Assembly (NCBI RefSeq): GCF_003966915.1
Contig: NZ_AP018150.1
Location: 744,001-808,000 of the forward strand
Direction of reading: 5' to 3'
DNA length: 64,000 nucleotides
Source of the DNA: Mycoavidus cysteinexigens
GTDB taxonomy: Bacteria; Pseudomonadota; Gammaproteobacteria; Burkholderiales; Burkholderiaceae
Shown in pieces: positions 1-9,300 of this stretch. Under the pieces are notes generated by a model that made no database searches, was not told where the DNA came from, and saw nothing but the letters and a program-made list of their open reading frames with translations. The stretch's first letter is position 1. Every line of letters begins with the position of its first letter. Position numbers and translations under genes: made by a program.

Positions 1-1
1 C

Positions 2-586
2 ACTGAACTTCATATCTTAAGCCGCCATACGGAGGATGAGTGCGTTTTTAGCGTAGCCTATTCGCCGAAAGGTGATTCGCTCGCCTCATGCGGTGAGGAC
101 AAAACAATACATCTATGGGATAGCAAAACGGGTGCTGAAAACTATACTTTGATTGGTCATACGAATACTATTTTTAGCGTAGCGTATTCGCCAAAAGGCG
201 ATCTGCTCGCTTCGGGCGGTTTCGACACTACAGTACGACTGTGGGAAGTGGAAACGGGCGAGTGTCAGAGGGTGATTCAAGATTGTTCTATGGTAATAAG
301 CTTAGACTGGAAAGAGGTTTTAGACGGCCAGTATCTAGCAATGGGCGGCATAGATAAGTCAGTTCGGCAGTGGAAAATCAAAAAAGAGGGGGGAGAATAT
401 AAGGAAACTTTTTGCTGGAGTACAGGACATGACTTCCTGACCGTGGGAGGGGCATTAATAGAAGGGGTAAAAGGGTTAAGCGAAGTTAATGAACGACTAC
501 TCAAGCAGAGAGGGGCGGTGCAGACTCAAATTACAAGCAAATCTTCGAGCGTGTCAGAAACTTTGTGTGAAGAGGAATTCATCTGA
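2..586 (+). CDS. C-terminal end of a WD40-repeat protein (5' end outside window)
   Basis: The frame is open from the window edge. It encodes two canonical WD40 blades (SVAYSPKGD, LASGGFDTTVRLW) and a divergent final blade ending SVRQWKIKK. A tail with GLSEVNERLLKQRGA follows. The same last blade and tail close the giant NACHT/WD40 proteins elsewhere in this window, so this is the end of another family member. The last 12 or so codons and the stop do not belong to the original gene. They lie inside the left end of an IS256-family element that begins at 547. Joining 546 to 1901 across the element restores a different C-terminus with a stop at 1950-1952. The N-terminal architecture cannot be seen here. 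Confidence 0.85.
   Translation, partial: TELHILSRHTEDECVFSVAYSPKGDSLASCGEDKTIHLWDSKTGAENYTLIGHTNTIFSVAYSPKGDLLASGGFDTTVRLWEVETGECQRVIQDCSMVISLDWKEVLDGQYLAMGGIDKSVRQWKIKKEGGEYKETFCWSTGHDFLTVGGALIEGVKGLSEVNERLLKQRGAVQTQITSKSSSVSETLCEEEFI
539..574 (+). repeat. Target-site duplication and left inverted repeat of the IS256-family element
   Basis: Positions 539-546 read AAATCTTC and are repeated exactly at 1893-1900. From 547 a terminal repeat begins (GAGCGTGTCA, then TTTGTGTG at about 562-569). It matches the reverse complement of the right end in 19 of 28 aligned positions. An 8-bp duplication fits IS256-family transposition. The repeat lies inside the coding frame of the WD40 gene. Confidence 0.9.
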
Positions 587-1892
587 TAATAGAAGTAATA
601 AAAAAGGAATCCTATGACAAAGTTAGACGAAGGACTATTAGATAAAATCTTAGAAGGAGTAGATCCGTCGAATCCGCAATCGCTATTTACAGAGGCCGGG
701 TTATTTGGTCAGCTAAAAAAAGCATTAGCAGAGAGAATGCTGCAAGCGGAATTAGACCATCATCTTGCTCAAGAGCGGAATGCGGGAGAAATAAAAAATA
801 ACTATAAGAATGGGAGTAGCAAGAAGACAGTATTAGCGTCTCAGGACAAGATAGAGTTGAATATACCTCGAGATCGGGAGGGGAATTTTGATCCACAATT
901 GATAGCGAAGCACCAAAGACGCTTACCTGGGTTCGATGATAAGGTGATTTCCCTGTACGCAAGGGGTTTACCGGTAAGAGAGATCCAAGGGCATCTGACG
1001 GAACTTTATGGTCTAGAAGTCTCGCCAGACCTAATCTCAAAGGTGACCTCAAGCGTAATGGATGAGGTGACTGAATGGCAGAATCGTCCGTTGGAGTCCG
1101 TGTATCCGTTGGTATTTTTTGATGCGCTGCGAGTGAAGATACGGGATGAAGGCAGCGTAAAGAATAAAGCGGTTTACCTGGCGCTAGGTGTAAGATCCGA
1201 TGGCCTGAAAGAAATTTTAGGCATTTGGGTAGAGCAGACTGAAGGGGCAAAATTCTGGCTTAGGGTGATGACAGAGCTCAAAAATCGGGGCGTGACGGAT
1301 ATCTTGATTGCTGTAATAGATGGGCTCAAAGGGTTTCCAGAAGCGATCACAGCCGCTTTCCCGCAAACGCAAATTCAGACCTGTATTGTCCATTTAATAC
1401 GGAATAGCTTGGAGTTTGTGAGCTGGAAAGACCGCAAAGCGGTGGCGGCAGAATTGAAAACGATTTATCGAGCCACGACCGAAGAGGAAGCGGCTCAAGC
1501 GCTTGAAGCCTTTGCCAATGGCCCATGGGGCCTCAAATATCCGCCCATTGCTTCAATTTGGCAACGTCATTGGCAAGAAGTTATTCCATTTTTTGCCTAC
1601 CCCCTGGAGGTTCGTAAAATCATCTATACAACGAATGCCATTGAAAGTCTGCATATGCGCGTGCGTAAGGTGATTAAAAATCGGGGCCATTTCCCTAACG
1701 ACCAAGCCGCTATTAAATTAATTTATTTAGCCTTGCGCAATATCTCTAAGGAGTGGAAAATGCCTCCGATTATATGGCGAGCAGCTAAAATTCAATTTGC
1801 CATCTTATTTGGCGACCGATTTACTGTTTCTTTAGCATGAGACTGTAATTTCTTGGTGAGGCTTCCTCGCACACAAAAATAATGACAGGCTC
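547..1892 (+). mobile_element. IS256-family insertion sequence, complete, about 1.35 kb
   Basis: The element is bounded by imperfect inverted repeats (547-574 and 1865-1892) and a perfect 8-bp target duplication, AAATCTTC. It contains one intact transposase gene. Intact ends, an intact gene and a perfect duplication suggest a recent insertion. It interrupts the 3' end of a WD40 gene and replaces that gene's native C-terminal residues. Confidence 0.92.
614..1840 (+). CDS. IS256-family (Mutator-type) transposase
   Basis: This 408-residue protein has the normal length for the family. The DDE catalytic residues are visible in family contexts: D in VFFDALRVKI, D in AVIDGLKGFPEAI, and E in TTNAIESLHMRVRK. 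The N-terminal part has the usual helical DNA-binding region (AERMLQAELDHHL). The start at 614 follows an AAAGGA ribosome site. The gene catalyses cut-and-paste or copy-out transposition of its element. No frameshift is visible, so it is probably active. Confidence 0.95.
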   Translation: MTKLDEGLLDKILEGVDPSNPQSLFTEAGLFGQLKKALAERMLQAELDHHLAQERNAGEIKNNYKNGSSKKTVLASQDKIELNIPRDREGNFDPQLIAKHQRRLPGFDDKVISLYARGLPVREIQGHLTELYGLEVSPDLISKVTSSVMDEVTEWQNRPLESVYPLVFFDALRVKIRDEGSVKNKAVYLALGVRSDGLKEILGIWVEQTEGAKFWLRVMTELKNRGVTDILIAVIDGLKGFPEAITAAFPQTQIQTCIVHLIRNSLEFVSWKDRKAVAAELKTIYRATTEEEAAQALEAFANGPWGLKYPPIASIWQRHWQEVIPFFAYPLEVRKIIYTTNAIESLHMRVRKVIKNRGHFPNDQAAIKLIYLALRNISKEWKMPPIIWRAAKIQFAILFGDRFTVSLA

Positions 1893-1900
1893 AAATCTTC
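1865..1900 (+). repeat. Right inverted repeat and target-site duplication of the IS256-family element
   Basis: The right end 1865-1892 finishes with AATGACAGGCTC and pairs with the left end (GAGC-TGTCA and TTTGTGTG shared). AAATCTTC at 1893-1900 copies 539-546. Confidence 0.88.
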
Positions 1901-1952
1901 CGATTCGGGAAAATTATTTCAAAACCAGCTGGGCTTAATTAATCTGTCCTAG
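1893..1952 (+). pseudogene. Displaced native 3' end of the WD40 gene cut by the IS
   Basis: Continuing the WD40 frame across the target duplication reads KSSDSGKLFQNQLGLINLS and then TAG at 1950-1952. This was probably the original C-terminus before insertion. It is now separated from its gene by about 1.35 kb and is no longer translated as part of it. Confidence 0.7.
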
Positions 1953-2019
1953 CCGAGACTTAATCTGACGTATATGAATCAGCAGTCTGATTGAACCAAC
2001 ACCCTGAAAGGGCTAACTC

Positions 2020-2565
2020 TTAGAACTGATAGCGCACCCAAACCAACCCCAGCGCTCCTTTTCTGCGTGGGATCGCTGTACTCATCAGCGAAAACTTCTT
2101 AAAACGTACTGAACCTATCGGCAATAGCACTGGCAAAGGTAAGTAACGAAATATATCTTCCCGTCCAGTCAACCCCACGGTAAAACCTCCACCTAACAAA
2201 ATCGGGCCAATGGGTTTAGTGAACCATTGACGCGCATACCCAACAGTCGGCTGAAGATGCTTATATGAATCAATAAATGCAAAGGCATACAGCAAATCTT
2301 CATGCCCTCTAGCGTCAACCCAGTGCTTACCAACGCCCCCTCCGTACGCTCTAGAATTCAATTCTTTTCCGCTAAACATAGCGCCTGCATGCCAAGCATA
2401 ACCCGTTAGATAAATATCCCAACTCCCCTCCTGATAAGGTTTGACTACATGCTGGCAGACAGAAGCAGCCCACGTGCCTCTAAAATTGCTATGCTCGTTA
2501 GCAACTGCACTTAACTGAAATACGATGGCTGTTGTTATAAAACAAAGAGCTTTATAAATTTTCAT
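2020..2565 (-). CDS. pagP: Lipid A palmitoyltransferase PagP
   Basis: PagP is an outer-membrane beta-barrel enzyme that moves palmitate from a phospholipid to lipid A and so strengthens the envelope against antimicrobial peptides. The 181-residue protein starts with a signal peptide (MKIYKALCFITTAIVFQLSAV). The family landmarks are present in order: WDIYLTGYAWHA with the catalytic His, YGGGVGKHW, AFIDSYKHL with the catalytic Asp-Ser pair, GGGFTVGLTGRED, YLPLPVLLPIGSV, and a C-terminal strand ending in Phe (VWVRYQF). Length and terminal aromatic residue fit an intact barrel. It stands alone between the IS256 element and the F-box/WD40 gene. Confidence 0.9.
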   Translation of the reverse strand: MKIYKALCFITTAIVFQLSAVANEHSNFRGTWAASVCQHVVKPYQEGSWDIYLTGYAWHAGAMFSGKELNSRAYGGGVGKHWVDARGHEDLLYAFAFIDSYKHLQPTVGYARQWFTKPIGPILLGGGFTVGLTGREDIFRYLPLPVLLPIGSVRFKKFSLMSTAIPRRKGALGLVWVRYQF

Positions 2566-2857
2566 AGAATAAGTATGTGTGTATATTAAGTGCTGAAACA
2601 GCGCTGTATCGCTAAGCTTAGAAAAATCTGCCTAATTCCTACATTGTTATTACTATTTATCTCGCCTCTGACATTGTCCTTGAGAAACACCTCCCTTGCT
2701 GAAGGTTTAAAATTCAGTAAAGGAGAAAAGAGTTGTCAAAAATCAAATGGGATCGCGTTGACCGTATAAACCCTCCAGCTAAGGGATACGCTAAACGGGG
2801 ACAAGGTAATAGGTCCCCCTATCAAAAGCTCAAACCCACCCCTTTCCCGCTATCAGC

Positions 2858-3007
2858 ATGGGTTTCGACGTTTTCGGAAATGCCCAATTTCAGACCTCCT
2901 TGCTGCGTAATTTTCGACCTATTCAAACATTAGGTTATTTTGTTGGTGCCAACGTGTATCAGCAGTTACAGTATGCGCGGCACTCCAATATTTATGGGAG
3001 CGATTGA
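2858..3007 (+). pseudogene. Unrecognised short reading frame, possibly the remnant of an outer-membrane protein
   Basis: This 49-codon frame (MGFDVFGNAQFQTSLLRNF, then LGYFVGANVYQQLQYARHS) has the alternating polar and aromatic pattern of barrel strands. A second frame from a TTG at 2733, with AAGGAG just upstream, overlaps it in another phase. Together they look like a frameshifted fragment. It runs into the 3' end of the convergent WD40 gene. I do not recognise a family, and it could be non-coding. Confidence 0.25.
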
Positions 3008-5706
3008 ATTATCTCTGCTTGTGAAGCGCCCCGCTGCCTCAGCAATGCTCTATTGTCAGGAGTTAAATTACGTGCAGTTTCAATTAATGCGCCTGTAGCT
3101 ATCAAGTTATCTTGCTTTAAAGCCCATTCTAATCTAACTCGAATTATTTGGCTCGAATTATAATAAACCCGCCAAAGGTGAATATTACAAAGTTCGCTAG
3201 TAGCAAGCATAGCGAGGCCATCCGGGCTATTCCGCCAAACAATCGAGGTGACAGATTGAACAAAACAGGTCAATATCTTTTGGCAAGCGTCTGAGTAAAC
3301 AGACCATAATCTCACTGTATGATCTTCACTACCCGATGCTAGCCACTGGCCATCTGGCGAAAACGCCACGCTATCTATTTTACCTTCATGCCCGATATAG
3401 GTGCGCACGAGAGGTCGGGTATCTAATACACCCCATAGCTTTATAGTACAGTCATAGCTGCCAGACGCTAGCCACCGGCTATCAGGCGAAAAAGTAACGC
3501 TACTCACCATATCTTGATGTCCTTCATACCTATGGCCTAAAGAATCGTTACCTGATAGGTTCCATAGCTTTACTGTATCTCCGGCGCAAAAAGCGAACCA
3601 TTCCCCATCGTTCGAAAATTCGGCACTCAACACCCCACCCTCAGGCTCTGTATATGCCTTTGCGCGCGTCCGGTCACCCGAAATGTTCCATATAATCATC
3701 CTTCGGTCCACTCTTTCGTCCAAACTGCCAGATACTAACCTCTGGCCATCGCTCGAAAACGCGACACTACACACAGCCTCCTCATGCCCGCCATAAGTAT
3801 ACACAAGCTCTTTAGGGTCCGAGACGCTCCATAGCATCACTGTGCAATCCCAGCCACAAGATGCTAATAACTGACCATCACGCGAAAACGCAACGCTCGA
3901 TACCCAATGCTTATGTCCTTCATACGTGTGTACGAGTGATCGAATGCCGGATATTTTCCATAGTTTCACGGTGTTATTAGAGGCGCCGTACGCTAGCCAC
4001 TGACCATCATACGAAAATGCGAGGTTACCAATCGAAGGAGATTCATCTGCTCTATATACACGCGCAGGTGGTCGGGCCCCCGAAATGCTCCAAAATCGCA
4101 CCGTATGATCCCCGCTGCCAGACATTAACCACCGGCTATCAGGTGAAAACATGAGGCTATTTACATCATGCCTATGCCCTTTATATGTATGTTCGGGTGT
4201 CTCAGCACCCGATACGCGCCACAGCTCCACACTCCTTTCCCCATGATCTGAACCGTCAAATGCCAGCCACCGACCATCACGTGAAAATGCGACACTAAGC
4301 GTTATATGCGCGCTCTTAGCGTACGTATAAGCGAGAGTCCGACTGCCCGAAACATTCCATAGCTTCACCTCTCCCCCCATATGGCTAGAGGCCAGCCACT
4401 TTCCATCATAGGAAAACGCGATACTCCATACACTACCGTCAAACATGCCATGCAAACTAGATTGGTCGTCCAGCTCGTGCTGTATTTCATTTTCATACGT
4501 GTGTATAAGCGATCGAGTACCCGAAACATCCCATAGCTTTATTGTTTTATCACTGCTGCCAGACGCCAGCCACTGGCCATCGCACGAAAAGGCGACGCTC
4601 CTTACCATATCTTCATGTCCAGTATATGTGTAAATAAGAGGAAGAGGCTGGGTATCTAGCAGATTCCATAGTTTTACCGTATGGTCAGCGCTGCCAGACG
4701 CTAGCCACTGGCCATCCGGCGAAAATGCAACACTATGCACTCTCCCCTCATGACCGAGATACGTATCCATAAGTAATCGTGCTCCCGAGACGCTCCACAG
4801 CCTTATAGTATGATCATCACCACCAGACGCTAACCACTTGCCATTAGGCGAAAACGTGACACTTTCCACCTCTCCCGCATGCCCCAAATATGTATGAGTC
4901 CATTGCAAATTCTTGGCGTCATAGAGCTGAATAGTATTTCTTTCCGCTATAGCAAGCCAACGGCCCTCCGGCGAATAACAACAAGCTTGAACGGCCCCTG
5001 CTACTTCCAAAGTGCGCCTTTCACCAAACTCCACGCCAGCCAAATCCGCATTATTCAAATTCGCCTCTCTTAGCCAGGCATGGTGTAAATTCACCTCTCT
5101 TAAATCCGCATCCTTAAATTCTGTATAGTCAAATACTCCATAACTTAAATCCGCTCCTCGCACCCGTATCCGATTGAAATCTTTGTCATTTAACAATACT
5201 CCGCTTTTCACCAATAGCGTTAACGCATTAGCTGCCTTGGATTCCACTTCCTCTTGTTTCGAGCGCTCCACCCAATTCAACAGCTTTTTTTCCAACTCAG
5301 GCTCTTGTTCAATTCGCTCTTTTAAAAATTCAAATATTTCCGAATTCTGCAAAAGAAGTAACAGTTTAAAAAATGTTGGTTTTTCTATGATTTGATCAAG
5401 TTGCCCTGATTTTCGTAAATTATCGAGTTGGCTCCATGCGAAATGGCCGAGATCAGCATCTGATTGAGCCAAAATAGACTGATATTCATGCGGAATATTG
5501 CGCAACAGCAGGTGTAATTTGAGCGCAAGAGAGTCGTCGATTGGTTCGCCGTTGCGAGTCGCCGTCATTAATGCTTGATAATATGATTTTCTATCATGCA
5601 GATCTAAATAATCTTCTACTTCTTCTTGTATTTCAGTTGGTAGTGAACGTAATTGAATGGGTAAGGATTTTTGCGCTACGGAGTAGCCTGAAATAGGAGA
5701 TAGCAT
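2992..5706 (-). CDS. F-box-like / pentapeptide / 14-blade WD40 protein
   Basis: This 904-residue protein has no Walker A motif and so differs from its NACHT relatives. Residues 21-46 (SLPTEIQEEVEDYLDLHD, then YYQAL) match the F-box pattern of eukaryotic SCF ubiquitin-ligase receptors: L-P-x-E-I, a hydrophobic at V30, then Y-L-x-L-x-D. Residues 70-170 are helical and resemble the linker after NACHT in the paralogs (ANALTLLVKSG). Residues about 175-225 are pentapeptide-like (ADLSYGVF, ADLREVNL, ANLNNADL). I count 14 WD40 blades in the rest, followed by the family tail (NRALLRQRGA). An F-box-WD40 order is typical of eukaryotic Fbw proteins. Function as a host-directed receptor is inference. Confidence 0.82.
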   Translation of the reverse strand: MLSPISGYSVAQKSLPIQLRSLPTEIQEEVEDYLDLHDRKSYYQALMTATRNGEPIDDSLALKLHLLLRNIPHEYQSILAQSDADLGHFAWSQLDNLRKSGQLDQIIEKPTFFKLLLLLQNSEIFEFLKERIEQEPELEKKLLNWVERSKQEEVESKAANALTLLVKSGVLLNDKDFNRIRVRGADLSYGVFDYTEFKDADLREVNLHHAWLREANLNNADLAGVEFGERRTLEVAGAVQACCYSPEGRWLAIAERNTIQLYDAKNLQWTHTYLGHAGEVESVTFSPNGKWLASGGDDHTIRLWSVSGARLLMDTYLGHEGRVHSVAFSPDGQWLASGSADHTVKLWNLLDTQPLPLIYTYTGHEDMVRSVAFSCDGQWLASGSSDKTIKLWDVSGTRSLIHTYENEIQHELDDQSSLHGMFDGSVWSIAFSYDGKWLASSHMGGEVKLWNVSGSRTLAYTYAKSAHITLSVAFSRDGRWLAFDGSDHGERSVELWRVSGAETPEHTYKGHRHDVNSLMFSPDSRWLMSGSGDHTVRFWSISGARPPARVYRADESPSIGNLAFSYDGQWLAYGASNNTVKLWKISGIRSLVHTYEGHKHWVSSVAFSRDGQLLASCGWDCTVMLWSVSDPKELVYTYGGHEEAVCSVAFSSDGQRLVSGSLDERVDRRMIIWNISGDRTRAKAYTEPEGGVLSAEFSNDGEWFAFCAGDTVKLWNLSGNDSLGHRYEGHQDMVSSVTFSPDSRWLASGSYDCTIKLWGVLDTRPLVRTYIGHEGKIDSVAFSPDGQWLASGSEDHTVRLWSVYSDACQKILTCFVQSVTSIVWRNSPDGLAMLATSELCNIHLWRVYYNSSQIIRVRLEWALKQDNLIATGALIETARNLTPDNRALLRQRGASQAEIIQSLP

Positions 5707-6324
5707 AAATATCCCTCACGTTAAATTACAGCTGCTCCATAGCCCCGATTCAGGCAAGAATTTGGATCAACCTATAATTAGAATATATGATCAAAAAACT
5801 TCGATAAACTCAAGTACTTAAATTGTGCAAGCACAATACAAACAAATGTAAAGCTTGCCTATTAAGACAAAACTTTATCAAAGACCATTGCTGTATATAG
5901 AATAGTCACACAATAAATTTTCCCAAAACTATTTTTTATCTTTTGTTAAGGATAAATTTAAATTTTCTGAGTAAAATCGAGTGCCAACTTACTGCATCCT
6001 ATGCAGTTTACAGAGCTTTAAATTATTTTCTGTTATCAAATTTGGGGAGTTGAAGCGGCTACCAAATCGGCGTTTGTTGTAAAGTTAATAAATCCGTAAA
6101 AAAGTTTGGATTCAAAAGCTTCGCAAAGCCTCATGTGGTGGGGGGGATTACCCGTTCCGCAATTATCTCGTAAATAAGTAGATTACGTCCGTCATGGGCT
6201 TAAATAGCCTCTTCCTTGCGGAGCGAAAAGAGTAAATTTTCAATGCTAAAATTTGCTTAAATTCGAGGGGGAAATTGACGATTGCGGCCTAATTTCTACT
6301 TTTAAGTTCCCTTAAAAATGGGGA
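5707..6324. other. AT-rich intergenic region between divergent WD40 genes
   Basis: These 618 bases separate two divergently transcribed family members and must hold both promoters. I see no open frame of note and no convincing sigma-70 pair. The AT content is clearly higher than in the core genes. There is a G-run near 6140. No repeat shared with the other paralog leaders was found. Confidence 0.5.
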
Positions 6325-9300
6325 ATGACCACCCATCAAAAAATGATAACCAGTATGTTGCCAATAAATCAAAGCAAAAGCACTCAACCTTCTTTAACTT
6401 CATCTTTTTCTCAATCAACTTCGGCTTTCTCTAATACAGTGGCTCGACCAGATTCAACGGATAGAATCTATGAGCCGGCGGAATCTGTCACGCAAGTTAG
6501 CACGGGCTTGGTAAGTATCCCTGTGAGCGGTTCGAATCACCAAGTCGAAGTGCATTATCATGGAACGCCTCTAGACCTTAGGTTGCTAGAAACTTTAATA
6601 CAACAACAAAACTTAGTGTTGCAACCTAACACCACCTCCCTGGCTACATTGGGTGAGGGTATCAAAACGATGCGCAAGACTTATTTATCGGGTCTGCACG
6701 ATGACGAAACGATACGCGATGCGTTGAGCTTGTATGTTGCGCCCGAGGGTAAAGCTGTAAACAGCGGCGAATCGGGAGAGCGGTTTGATTTAAATAGTAA
6801 ATTCAATACATTTTTAGAGTCGGATAAAAAAGTTTTTTTACTGCTAGGCGAGGCGGGTTCAGGGAAATCGACGTTTAATCGTTATTTAGCCCGCGATTTA
6901 TGGGAGAAATATGAGCAGGCTAATGAGAAAAAAGATGAGCGCATTCCAGTATTTATACAGCTGACGACACTAGAAGACCCGAATAAAAATCTACTCACTG
7001 AATTTTTTTCTGAGGAAGGCTTTTCAAAAGAGCAGATCCAACAGTTACGGCAAAGCCGGCGGTTTATCTTTATTCTGGATGGTTATGACGAGATCAAGCA
7101 TCGTCAACGGGCTTTTTATACGGATAACAAACTCGATAAGTGGGATGCTAAAGTGATAATCAGTAGTCGCCCCGAATATTTAGGGGCGAGTTATCAAAGC
7201 AAGTTTTATCCTTCAGGTCAAGCCAGAGTATTTGAAGAGTGCGAGCTAGCGCCATTTTCCGAGAGTGCTATTGAAGACTATGTAGAGAGACATATTAGAC
7301 ATGCTCAAGACCCCAAATGGAATGCGGATCAGTATCAAAGTGCTTTAGCGCATCCAGATTTACAGGCGCTGATTGGCAATCCATTTTTACTTAAGATTGT
7401 GCTACAGGTGTTGCCATCGTTGGGTTCGGAAGAGGGCTCTTCTAATCAGAGGTCATATACTCGAATTGCACTTTATGAGCAGTTTGCGAAAAACTGGTTT
7501 GACCGCTCGCAGAATCGGTTACAAGGGATTCAGTTAACTAAAGAAGAGCAAAAAACATTTAACCGTTTAGCCGAAGAAGATTTTATTCAGCATGGCATTC
7601 ATTTCAGCCAAGAGTTTGCCCTTGCGTTGTATGAAAAACAAGTTCTCGTCGCAACGTATTTGCCATCAGCCCCAGACCAGGCGCAAGAATGGAGGAATTT
7701 TTTAGGTAACGACGATGAAAAGAAGCGACTATTACGCTTTAACGCGCCGTTATCCAGGCAGGAAGATCAATATCGGTTCATCCATAAATCGTTAAGAGAT
7801 TATTTTGTAGCGCGAGCACTGTGGGAAGAGCTTGCTGCTGGTGGCAAGATTGAAGCTTTTTCGCGGTTCAACAGATTAAATATCGTGAACGATCCAGCGA
7901 TCTTACAATTTTTAGCAGAAGGTGTACGGCAAGAGTCGCAATTAGAAACTCGGCTTTTAAGTGTGGTTGAGCAATCTAAAGGAGAAGAGGGTGCCCAGTT
8001 TGAGAAAGCTGCTGCGAATGCGTTGACTCTTTTGGTAAAAAGCAATGTGCAATTAATCAACAAAGATTTCAGCGGAATACGGGTACCTGAAGCAGATTTA
8101 AGTTATGGATTATTTGACCATACTCAATTTAAAGGTGCAGATTTAAGAAAGGTGAATTGGAGGGGTGCTTGGCTCAGAGGAGTTAATTTAAATGGAGCCG
8201 ATCTCAAAGGGGTGGAGTTAGGTGAAAGGCCGACTTTAGAGATGGGAGGTAAAGTGGACGCTTGCTGTTACTCGCCAGATGGTGATTGGTTTGCTGTCGC
8301 AGGGGATAGTGGCGTTATTCAGCTCTATGAAACCGTCTCTATGCAGAGGGTACATACTTATGAGGGACATAAAGAAAAAGTGACTAGTGTTGCGTTTTCC
8401 AAAAATAGCCATTGGTTGGCCTCTGGAAGCTACGATTCTACAGTGAAGTTATGGAGCATGAACGTATTGGGCTCGCGTAGACTCGCATACACCTATAAGG
8501 GGCATGAGAAAGAAGTGGCCAGTGTTGCGTTTTCCCCCAATGGCGATTGGTTAGCGTCAGGAAGTTGGGATCGTACTGTAAAGCTGTGGGGCGTATTGGA
8601 CCCGCATGGACTTGCGCACATTTACAAGGGGCATGAGAAAGAAGTGACTAGTGTTGCGTTTTCCCCAGATGGACTTTGGATCGCTTCTGGGAGTTCTGAT
8701 TGTACAGTGAAGCTATGGCATGCGTTATATGTGGATGAGCCCGCATATACCTATGTCGGGCATAAGGATGAGGTCGCTAGTGTTGCGTTCTCCCCGAAGG
8801 GTGATTGGTTAGCGTCTGGGAGCTACGATAATACGGCAAAACTGTGGAGTACGTCAGGCACGCGTGAGCTTGCGCACACTTATGCGGGACACGATTTTCT
8901 TGTGATGAGTGTCGCATTTTCCCCGGATGGCCATTGGTTGGTCACCGGAAGTATGGATTTTACGGTGAAATTGTGGGATGTATTGGGCGTGCGTAGACTT
9001 GTGCATACCTACGCTGGACACGAGGAGACGGTGAATAGCGTTGCATTTTCTCCTGGTGGCCAGTGGGTCGCATCTGGCGGCGATGATTGGACGGTGAAGC
9101 TATGGAGTGTGTTGAGTACGCATGAGTTTAGGCATATCACTGATGCAGGGCATAAGGGTGCGGTGAATAGTATCGCGTTTTCTCGAGATGGCGATTGGCT
9201 GGCTTCTGGAAGTGATGATAAAACGTTAAAGTTGTGGAGTGTATTGGGTGCGGGTGGGCTTAGGCATGTCGCCACTGCCTGGCACGACTGTGTGGTGAAT

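Noticed and set aside
687-1250. 187-codon minus-strand frame within the IS256 transposase
   Set aside because: It is antisense to a clear transposase with intact DDE motifs and has no family features.
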